Origin: JAGVSR01 sp964458265
GTDB lineage: Bacteria > Pseudomonadota > Alphaproteobacteria > Rhizobiales > Hyphomicrobiaceae
Direction: 5' to 3'
DNA length: 64,000 nucleotides
NCBI GenBank assembly: GCA_964458265.1
Contig: CAYWIF010000001.1
Span: forward strand, 1 to 64,000
Part shown: in pieces, positions 35,285-42,507 of the stretch
How the letters are laid out: every line of letters begins with the position of its first letter
How positions within the stretch are numbered: the first letter of the stretch is position 1
Made by a program: the position numbers and the translations under genes
The notes under the pieces: model-generated
Seen by the model: only the letters and a program-made list of their open reading frames with translations
What the model was told of the DNA's origin: nothing
Database searches by the model: none

Positions 35285-36946
35285 TTAGAATTTGCGGCGG
35301 ACTTCAGTGCGAATGCCGAAATTGTCTTCTTCGCCATCGAGGATCTGATAGGTCGCGTCGGCACGGAACAACCAGGCGCGATCGATCGGGATCTGATAAC
35401 GCATTCCGATCGCGTATTGCGCATTCGTCGCGCCGATACCGTCGTTTTCGAACGGCTGGACCATGGCCAGTTCAAAGACGATCTGCTGGTCAAGATTGAA
35501 CAGATATTGGAGACCGATCGCGCCGCCGAATGTGTTCGAGCCGGTGTCGTCGAGCTTGGGGTAGCCGGTGAGCGCATCCGTTTCAAAGTTAATGCCGACG
35601 TTCTTCAGGATGCCGGCGTTGAAGCCGTCGACAAGGGGTTGCGGGTTGCCGACGCCAACGAAGAAATTTCCGTATGGAATAAGCGTACTGGGCAGGCTGG
35701 TGATCAAGCTGTTCTCGGAGATGATTGCAACGCCGTTACTGGAGCCTTCCGGGTCGTCGCCGAAGTTTGCAAATACGCGCGTGGAATTGGAAAAGGTGTT
35801 GAGGTATCTGCGGCTGTAAGAGGCGGTCAGGAAGTGGGTGAACAGGCCCTCTTGCGAACCGTGGCCATCGATCAGGCCGTAGCCTGCTTCGATATAGCCG
35901 TCGAAGGCGTCGATGAAGGCGGTGACGCCGTAGAGATTGGCGAGGTGATTGTCGTTCGCGCCGGCGCCGATGATGCCGGGGTTGTCGACATCATCGAAGG
36001 CGGCGAAGAACGTGATGTCGAAGTTCGGCAGACCCAAGGCCGCAGAGTTCTTGGCGGGCAGGCTGAAGGCTCCGCCGAGGATCGCATCGTTGGCCCAGAT
36101 TCCGTTTTGCAGAAACAGCGGAAAGAGGCCGACTGTGAAGGGCAGATCGAACGTTGCCTCCTGGCCCGAAAAGCCGGTGAATATGGACCCGAGGTCGCCT
36201 TCGAAGAAGAGCGTCTGCGGCTCTAAATCGAATTCGCCGGTGAAATCGCCATCGCCATCCCTGCCGCCAAATTCGTAGCGCGTAAACTGGTTGTCCTTGG
36301 TGATCGGCGTGAAGAACGCATGAATGCGTTCGGTGCCGGTGATTTTGAGATCCACGTCGATGTTCAGGCGCGTTGCGATCTGGGCGATGTCCTTGCCGTT
36401 GTTCCGGTTGTAGGCGATCGCAGTTCGCCAGTCGCCGTAGACGGCCAGGCCCGGCAGCAGCGGATTTTTTTCGCCGAGCAGCGTGCCACTAGGCTCGTAG
36501 ATGCCGGATGTATACTGCTGACGTCCGATCTCGATGGGTGGGCGCGGCGGATCGACGGCGAACTTGCCGCCATAGATCTCGACCTGCTCGTCAAATTCGT
36601 ACTGTCTTTTCTGGTAGGTCGGGTCGGAACGGAACAGGTCGGCCTTTTCGGCCGCAGCCTTACGCTTGGGTTCGTTCGAGGCTTTGCTTTTCTTGACGGC
36701 CTTGGTCGTCGACGACTGCGCGTCGTTCGTCACTTCGGTGTCTTCTTCAGCCTCTTCGGCCACCATCGCGGTCGCGGGCAAGACTTCGGTTTCGCTGCCG
36801 GCCTTGCGGGCTTCGCTGACCTGTCCTCTATCCGCGTCTTCGTCGGGCGAATCAGCGGCGAACACGGCCCCTCCAGCGCAAATGCCGAGAACCATGGCTG
36901 AGAGCATCAGGCGGAACCGGGCTTCAATGCTTGACTTGCAGATCAT
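35285..36946 (-). CDS. Outer-membrane beta-barrel protein paired with five-haem cytochrome
   Basis: 553 residues. A signal peptide (about 1-31) precedes an acidic, Lys/Glu/Ala-rich segment (about 32-110) and then a ~440-residue region of alternating aromatic/hydrophobic strands ending in Phe (VRRKF), the usual terminus of outer-membrane barrels. Parts such as LLPGLAVYGDWRTAIAYNRNNG and ANDAILGGAFSLPAKNS suggest a long-chain porin or alginate-export-like fold, but I cannot name the family. It starts 72 bp after the five-haem cytochrome stop on the same strand, so both are probably co-transcribed. It could be the outer-membrane sleeve of a porin-cytochrome conduit, by analogy with MtrB/PioB, although no MtrB sequence signature is visible. 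GGAGCAGTCAC precedes the ATG. Confidence 0.75.
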   Translation of the reverse strand: MICKSSIEARFRLMLSAMVLGICAGGAVFAADSPDEDADRGQVSEARKAGSETEVLPATAMVAEEAEEDTEVTNDAQSSTTKAVKKSKASNEPKRKAAAEKADLFRSDPTYQKRQYEFDEQVEIYGGKFAVDPPRPPIEIGRQQYTSGIYEPSGTLLGEKNPLLPGLAVYGDWRTAIAYNRNNGKDIAQIATRLNIDVDLKITGTERIHAFFTPITKDNQFTRYEFGGRDGDGDFTGEFDLEPQTLFFEGDLGSIFTGFSGQEATFDLPFTVGLFPLFLQNGIWANDAILGGAFSLPAKNSAALGLPNFDITFFAAFDDVDNPGIIGAGANDNHLANLYGVTAFIDAFDGYIEAGYGLIDGHGSQEGLFTHFLTASYSRRYLNTFSNSTRVFANFGDDPEGSSNGVAIISENSLITSLPSTLIPYGNFFVGVGNPQPLVDGFNAGILKNVGINFETDALTGYPKLDDTGSNTFGGAIGLQYLFNLDQQIVFELAMVQPFENDGIGATNAQYAIGMRYQIPIDRAWLFRADATYQILDGEEDNFGIRTEVRRKF

Positions 36947-37018
36947 GTGACTGCTCCACGTCGCGGGTTCCAAGCAGCGGATCGAGACGATCCGCTGCGT
37001 CAGACCGGGCCTCTTGCG

Positions 37019-38860
37019 TCAGCCCTTCACGTCAACATCGACGGCGAAGGCGTGGAAATTCATGATCCGCTCGTTCATGCTCTGCTCCATATCCTTCGTA
37101 GAATTTACAAAGCGCATGAAGTAGATCGGCTCGGCTCGACTGCGCATGCGGAAGGCGAGTTGGTATTTTCCTGGCTTGGTAATGAGGTGGCCCGGAACTG
37201 AGTACTTGGCCACCTTGTTACCCAGCGGCGGCAACGAACGGTTCTCCATGCGCACGAGCGGCGGATGGTTCAGAACCGAGGTCGGCACCCCCGGCGGCCG
37301 CAGATGCGGCAGAGGATCGACGTCGAAATTCACCGGCAGGTACATTTCGCGGTCGGTCCCCTTGACGTTGGTCGTCAGGAACTTGGTCTGGAAGTGAACG
37401 AGCTGCTGATCCGTCGCGATACGGCCCGCTGCAACATCGAGGCTGTGCAGGTCGGCGATATCGCCGTTGCTGTCGACGTAGCCGCTCTCCCAGACGTTCT
37501 GGCCATCCGGATCGACGAGGGCGACGTTGACCCAGAGCTGCGGCTGAGCGCCGAGCGAGCCCGACGGCAGGTTGTGCCCGGAGTTGGTGTTCTTGATGCG
37601 ATAGGAGAACGCGAGATCGCGGCCAATCGACGGTGTGCCCGTGATGAAGGGGCCATCGACGTGGCTGCTGTTCTCCATGACCTGGTGGCGCAGTTCGTCG
37701 CGCTCGTCGAGCTTGTCGAGGTTTTCGTCGATGATGAGGCGCGCCTCTTCGCGATCAAGTGAATCGGCCCAGCGCTTGGGGAATTTGACCTTAATCTTGC
37801 CGGCGGCGACTTTGTCCTCAAAGGCCGTCGTGCCCCAACCGGCGCGCCAATCGAACTGCAACCAGTCCTCGATGCTGATTCCCTGCGCTTTGGTGTTGTG
37901 TGGGAAAATGCCGGGGTGGGCGATCGAGTAGCCTGGGCCGATGAACCGGTGATTGGCGTGCTTGCGTCCCGGATTGACTTCCTTGCCGCCGACGATGGCC
38001 GACGGCGCGGTGTCGTAGCCTTCCGGTTTGCCCGGCACCTTGCCCATGTGGCAGTCCTGGCAGGTGACGCCTGCTTTGCGCGCCGGGCTGTCGCGGTACT
38101 GATCCCATACGATTTCGAGCTTGATGCCCAGGTTCACGGCCACCTGGTGGCAACTGACACAGAATTCCGACTTGGTAATCTGGTCGTTGGTGATCATGCC
38201 GGCGTGAATCTGATTGCCGCGCTCTTTTTCACTCGTGGCGACGGTGTAGGTGTCCTTTTTCTTGATGACGTCCTGGATGACGCTTTGCTGGCCGCTGCCG
38301 TAGACGGGTTCGAAAATCTTGCCGGGCTCAACGCGGCGCTCGCCGTTGACTTTGCCGTACTGCTCCTTGACGCGGTGACAGGTGATGCACGAAACGCCCT
38401 CGCGAGAGATCTGGCTGCGTTTCCAGAGCGGCGCATCCCGATCTTCGCCGAGCTGGGTGCCGACCTGCATGTGGCAGCGGACGCAAAACGTGCCGACGGT
38501 GCCTTGAGTCAGCTCCTGAAACTTCTGCTCGAACTTATGAAACATGGGCGAGATCGACGCATAAGCATGCTGTGACGACGACCATTCGTCGTAGATCTGC
38601 TTGTGGCATTCGCCGCACTGAGCGGCAGTGGGATAGAGCGTCTCGTCATGGGCCGCCGCGGCCTGGGCTTCGGATTTACCCCCGCCGGATTTTTCGTCCG
38701 CGACACTTTCCTCGTAGCTTTTCGGCTCTGGTTCGCCCGCAGCGGCGGTGTCCTGCGCGGCTTTCTCCGTCTGCGCGGCCGTGCCGTCAGCGCCGATCAA
38801 CGCCGATACGGCGATGGCGCCTGCCAATAGCGGCATGAATAGCGTTTTAACTATCGCCAT
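37019..38860 (-). CDS. Secreted five-haem c-type cytochrome (c554-like N-terminal part)
   Basis: 613 residues: signal peptide about 1-29, acidic Ala/Glu linker, then five CXXCH haem sites at about residues 82, 126, 158, 234 and 267 (CGECH, CVRCH, CITCH, CVSCH, CQDCH), resembling cytochrome c554-type haem packing. The C-terminal ~280 residues lack haem sites and look like a beta-sandwich (SGHNLPSGSLGAQPQLWVNV, DSNGDIADLHS) seen in several large multihaem cytochromes. Likely periplasmic or cell-surface electron carrier. The ATG at 38860 has GGGGGGACAGGG before it; an ATG at 38875 adds five residues. Followed by an outer-membrane barrel gene; divergent from the plus-strand cytochrome operon. Confidence 0.88.
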   Translation of the reverse strand: MAIVKTLFMPLLAGAIAVSALIGADGTAAQTEKAAQDTAAAGEPEPKSYEESVADEKSGGGKSEAQAAAAHDETLYPTAAQCGECHKQIYDEWSSSQHAYASISPMFHKFEQKFQELTQGTVGTFCVRCHMQVGTQLGEDRDAPLWKRSQISREGVSCITCHRVKEQYGKVNGERRVEPGKIFEPVYGSGQQSVIQDVIKKKDTYTVATSEKERGNQIHAGMITNDQITKSEFCVSCHQVAVNLGIKLEIVWDQYRDSPARKAGVTCQDCHMGKVPGKPEGYDTAPSAIVGGKEVNPGRKHANHRFIGPGYSIAHPGIFPHNTKAQGISIEDWLQFDWRAGWGTTAFEDKVAAGKIKVKFPKRWADSLDREEARLIIDENLDKLDERDELRHQVMENSSHVDGPFITGTPSIGRDLAFSYRIKNTNSGHNLPSGSLGAQPQLWVNVALVDPDGQNVWESGYVDSNGDIADLHSLDVAAGRIATDQQLVHFQTKFLTTNVKGTDREMYLPVNFDVDPLPHLRPPGVPTSVLNHPPLVRMENRSLPPLGNKVAKYSVPGHLITKPGKYQLAFRMRSRAEPIYFMRFVNSTKDMEQSMNERIMNFHAFAVDVDVKG

Positions 38861-39413
38861 ACCCTGTCCCCCCATGTTTCAGGACGGCATCGGTTTGCGC
38901 ATCTCCCCCGCGAAATGGCATTCGACACCCGCTGGTGCGGAATTAAGAAGTCAACGGATCGCTAATTAGAAAAAAAGGCCGCTATATGGCCGATATCATA
39001 TTGAAAAGCCGAGATAACCGACGCCGGGTTTGCATTGACGCGAATATATCTGATAGCAATCGAACGATCGCTTCGTGCCATCTGCGGCAGCGGGAAGCTG
39101 GTCTGGCAGCGCATAAAACCGGCGAAAAATAGCGTCTTTTCATTCTATTCCATTGCTCGTCCAATTTATTTTATTTCAGTTAAGCCCACCATGATTACAA
39201 CGCCGGCGGTGCAGCCAATTGCTCACGGTCCGACTATGTTTGCAGAGGTTTTCGCAGTCTTGAAATGGCCATTCTCTGGACAGATAGGAGTAATCGCAAT
39301 TGCTGTCTTTCCGGTCTGATATCCATTGAAACCGAGAATGGTATTTTGGCCCGGTATAGCGCGGCAAGAGGGCTGGACGTACCCGGCGAACGGGCGAACT
39401 TCAGGATCAGACA
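38861..39413. promoter_or_regulatory. AT-rich divergent promoter region of the multihaem locus
   Basis: 553 bp without genes and clearly richer in A/T than the flanks (notably 38940-39340). It separates two divergent cytochrome transcripts and must hold both promoters. On the minus strand GGCC-ATATAGC-GGCC followed by seven T (38991 to 38970) looks like a short intrinsic terminator in the leader of the five-haem gene. No FNR- or CRP-type palindrome was recognised. Confidence 0.45.
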
Positions 39414-40529
39414 ATGGCGAGCAGGCATACAATCACCGTGAACGGCACAACCTTCGTGGCGCGCACGGGCGAACTACTTTTGGATGCAGCATTGAAGAAC
39501 GGCGTCGACCTTCCGTACGACTGCCGCGCCGGGCATTGCGGTACCTGCTGCGTGAGGATCGTGTCGGGTGAGGTTCGGGGTGGAGAGGGCGCAGAACCCG
39601 GTGTCGTTCATGCGTGCCAATGCCGGATCGCGGGGGATGCAATATTGGAGCGCGGCGAGGCACCGGGCGTGCGCACCGTCGCCGGTGTGCTGACGTCACT
39701 GAGGGCGTTGTCGCCGGAGGTCGTCGAGGCGGGGATCACAACCGACCGCGCCTTCCCGTATCTCGCTGGACAGTACGTCAAGGTGCGATTTGATGGTTTT
39801 CCAAGCCGGCCCTACAGCATCACGCACCCGTTGCGGGGGGCGAGCAACGCCCGCACGACGTGGTTTCATATCAGACGGGCTGCGGATGGCCGCGTGACTT
39901 CGGCACTTGGCGCGCGCATCGCGCCGGGTCATCGGGTCACGCTTGCCGGTCCATACGGTTCGGCACACTTCCGGGCGAACACGCAGGGGCGTCTCGTCCT
40001 CGTCGCCACGAACACCGGCTTCGCGCCGATCTGGTCGATCGCGGTGGCGGCGCTGCGGGAAAATCCACAAAGAAGCGTTTTGATCATTGCCGGCGGCCGC
40101 ACGCTGCAGTCGCTCTACATGGGACCTGCATTGGCGCAACTGGCGCGCTTTCCCAACACAATCGTCGTGCCGGTCTGCAGCCGGGCCAAAGACTTGCCGC
40201 CGATGGTCATGCCGGGACGGCCAACCGACTACATGCCGGTTCTGCTGCCGACCGACACCGTCTATGCCTGCGGGGCTGAGGGCATGGTCGAGAGCGTGAA
40301 GGCAATAGCGGCTCGCAGCGGCGCCACGTGTTACGCGGATCCATTCCTGCCGGCCAGCGATGAAACGGTCGAGGACGGTCTTCTCACGCGCGCGATGGGA
40401 TGGTTGTCGGTGCCGACCGCCCCACGTTTGCGCCAGCGCCCGGTTGCCGTTGCCCGCGACAGCCGTGAGCCTCAATTTCAAACACTTGGATTGGCGGAAG
40501 CGCGACTCACTCGCCGGTTCGGGTCGTGA
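39414..40529 (+). CDS. 2Fe-2S / FAD / NAD(P)H oxidoreductase
   Basis: 371 residues. An N-terminal plant-type 2Fe-2S domain has Cys37, Cys42, Cys45 and Cys68 (DCRAGHCGTCC and HACQ), followed by a ferredoxin-reductase FAD domain with RPYSITHP (about 131-138) and an NAD-binding domain ending VYACGAEGMVESV. The layout matches reductase components of oxygenases and soluble NADH:acceptor reductases. Here no oxygenase is present; it opens the plus-strand cytochrome run (19 bp before the tetrahaem gene), so it may pass electrons between NAD(P)H and the membrane or cytochrome partners. No signal peptide, so cytosolic. Confidence 0.88.
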   Translation: MASRHTITVNGTTFVARTGELLLDAALKNGVDLPYDCRAGHCGTCCVRIVSGEVRGGEGAEPGVVHACQCRIAGDAILERGEAPGVRTVAGVLTSLRALSPEVVEAGITTDRAFPYLAGQYVKVRFDGFPSRPYSITHPLRGASNARTTWFHIRRAADGRVTSALGARIAPGHRVTLAGPYGSAHFRANTQGRLVLVATNTGFAPIWSIAVAALRENPQRSVLIIAGGRTLQSLYMGPALAQLARFPNTIVVPVCSRAKDLPPMVMPGRPTDYMPVLLPTDTVYACGAEGMVESVKAIAARSGATCYADPFLPASDETVEDGLLTRAMGWLSVPTAPRLRQRPVAVARDSREPQFQTLGLAEARLTRRFGS

Positions 40530-40548
40530 CGTACGGTTCCAGGGCGCG

Positions 40549-41583
40549 ATGACATTTCGTGGCGGATCTCTCAACGCATTGCCCGATTTGCGGGTGGCGC
40601 ATGCCGTGGCGTTTATCTTGTTTGCTTCGTGCGGTGCGGTGGCGTCCGATCCGGCTAAGGTCGCCGGACCCAATGCTTGTGCAGAATGTCATAAGCAGGA
40701 AGTCGAGGCTTGGAAGGGCTCGCATCACTTCAAGACATTTCGCGAGATGCCGCGCAATGCGGAAGGCAAGAAGATCGCGGATCGGATGGGCATCCGGCGC
40801 GTCAAGACGGAGAGTTTGTGCCTGAACTGTCACTTCACGGTGCAGGAGAAGGATAACCGCACGGAACCCGTGGCGGGGATCACCTGCGAATCTTGCCATA
40901 GCGAAGGAAAAGACTGGATCAAAGTGCACAGCGGGTTCAGCGGCAAGACGGCTCAGACGGAGAGCAAGGCCGAGAAAGAGGCGCGCTGGAAACTCGCGGA
41001 ATCGAAAGGCATGATCAGGCCGGCATCGCTCTATCGGTTGGCGAAGAACTGCTTGAGCTGTCACGTCGTGCCCCATGAAGATCTGGTCAACAAGGGCGGG
41101 CACAAGGCAGGCAGCGCGTTCGAACTGGTGTCGTGGTCGCAAGGCGAAGTGCGGCACAACACGTGGTCCTCCAAAGGCAAGGAGAACGTGGCAGCGAGCG
41201 CGGCACGCAAGCGAATGCTTTATCTCGTCGGCCTGGGCGTGGAACTGGAAACAGCTTTGCGGGCCGTCGGCAAAGCCACACTGCGCAAACCTTATGCATT
41301 TCTGATGGCCCAGCGCGCCGATCGAGCGCGCAAGCAGTTGGCGGCGGCGGCCAAGGCAGCTCCGGACGTGCCGGAACTTGGAAAAATGGTTGAATTGGCC
41401 CACTCCGCCGGACTTAAACTCAATAATCAACGTTCTCTTACAGCAGCGGCCGAGGGCGTCGCCGGACTGCTGGAGAAGATGACCGCGACCTATGACGGCA
41501 GCACGATGGCCGGGATCGATGGGCTCATTCCGCCCGCCAACAAATACAAGGGCGCCGCGCGACCGGCGGCCGCCGTCAAGTAA
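40549..41583 (+). CDS. Tetrahaem cytochrome c (c554 type)
   Basis: 344 residues with a signal peptide (about 12-33) and four CXXCH sites at about 44, 91, 113 and 168 (CAECH, CLNCH, CESCH, CLSCH). The haem spacing and HHFKTFREMPR after the first site resemble the cytochrome c554 family known from ammonia oxidisers. The haem-free C-terminal half (about 180-344) is helical. Periplasmic electron carrier by inference. AGGG lies 6 nt before the chosen ATG; the frame is open further upstream but lies within the reductase gene. Part of a run with the flanking membrane protein (12-bp gap). Confidence 0.87.
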   Translation: MTFRGGSLNALPDLRVAHAVAFILFASCGAVASDPAKVAGPNACAECHKQEVEAWKGSHHFKTFREMPRNAEGKKIADRMGIRRVKTESLCLNCHFTVQEKDNRTEPVAGITCESCHSEGKDWIKVHSGFSGKTAQTESKAEKEARWKLAESKGMIRPASLYRLAKNCLSCHVVPHEDLVNKGGHKAGSAFELVSWSQGEVRHNTWSSKGKENVAASAARKRMLYLVGLGVELETALRAVGKATLRKPYAFLMAQRADRARKQLAAAAKAAPDVPELGKMVELAHSAGLKLNNQRSLTAAAEGVAGLLEKMTATYDGSTMAGIDGLIPPANKYKGAARPAAAVK

Positions 41584-41595
41584 AGCAGCGGAGAC

Positions 41596-42507
41596 GTGGG
41601 TGTGAAACTGGCTGCTCGGCGTGCGTTGGAGGTCTCAAGCGGTGGGCGCGGCGTCCGGCCGGCGATTTCGCTCAAGGGTCCTATTGTCCAGGTCGCGCTC
41701 ATTGGTGCGGCATCCGGCGTGCTGTTCTGGCTGGTCTGGCTTTACGGCAACGGGCTGCGCGACGCGCGCTATCTCGACGGCTGGGTGCTGGCGGCGGGCA
41801 TGTGCCTGCAGATCTATTTTCACGTCGCCGTCCGGTCCGCACGACTGTCACCCAAAGCCCTGTTGCGGTGGCGGACGGTTCACATTCTCGCCGGATACGC
41901 GGTGATCGCCGCCTTTCTCTCGCACACCACCTTTTCATTGCCGGATACAGGATTGGAGTGGGCGTTGTGGGGTGGATTTGCAGGCGTGGCGTTGAGCGGC
42001 GTGTTCGGCACGTATCTCGCGTGGTCTTTGAAGTCCAAGCACGGGATCGATGCCGGGTTCAGTTTCGAGCGGATACCCGTGCGCCGGGACGAACTGGCGC
42101 GAGAAGCTCATGCCGCCGTCACCCGGATCGATGCGCCGGCCGACCATCTCGCCTTACCGGCAACTCCCTATGACGCCTGGATCCTCGATCTTTATGCGCA
42201 TCACCTGCGCGACTTCTTTCAAGGCCCCAGCCATTTCGCCGCGCATCTGATTGGGTCGCAGCGGGCAGTCAAAAGGTTGACGGACGAGATCGACACGCTG
42301 TCGCGTTTTGTCGATCCAGAACGGCAGGAAAAACTTGCCGCGCTCAAGGAACTCGTGAGCGAGAAGGACCGGCTTGATTTCGCACGCGTCTATCTGGGGA
42401 TGACGAAGGGCTGGCTGCTTGTTCACGTACCCCTCACATACGGATTGATTGTTCTGAGCGTTCTGCATGTCTTCGTCGTCTATGCCTACTCATCCGAGGC
42501 CTGGTAA
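41596..42507 (+). CDS. Five-helix His-rich membrane protein (cytochrome b-like)
   Basis: 303 residues with five predicted membrane helices (about 28-51, 59-78, 92-112, 117-144 and 274-300). Histidines lie within or at the ends of helices 2 (QIYFHVAV), 3 (TVHILAGY, LSHTTF) and 5 (LVHVPLTY, VLHVFVVY), a pattern compatible with two b-type haems. A soluble helical domain of ~130 residues separates helices 4 and 5. It could link the quinone pool to the flanking multihaem cytochromes. GTG at 41596 or 41602 starts it; its TAA overlaps the ATG of the ten-haem gene by 1 nt, implying coupled translation. Confidence 0.75.
   Translation: MGVKLAARRALEVSSGGRGVRPAISLKGPIVQVALIGAASGVLFWLVWLYGNGLRDARYLDGWVLAAGMCLQIYFHVAVRSARLSPKALLRWRTVHILAGYAVIAAFLSHTTFSLPDTGLEWALWGGFAGVALSGVFGTYLAWSLKSKHGIDAGFSFERIPVRRDELAREAHAAVTRIDAPADHLALPATPYDAWILDLYAHHLRDFFQGPSHFAAHLIGSQRAVKRLTDEIDTLSRFVDPERQEKLAALKELVSEKDRLDFARVYLGMTKGWLLVHVPLTYGLIVLSVLHVFVVYAYSSEAW

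Noticed and set aside
38982..39432. Short open frames in the cytochrome intergenic region
   Set aside because: No ribosome sites, atypical composition and no recognisable sequence; the region looks regulatory.
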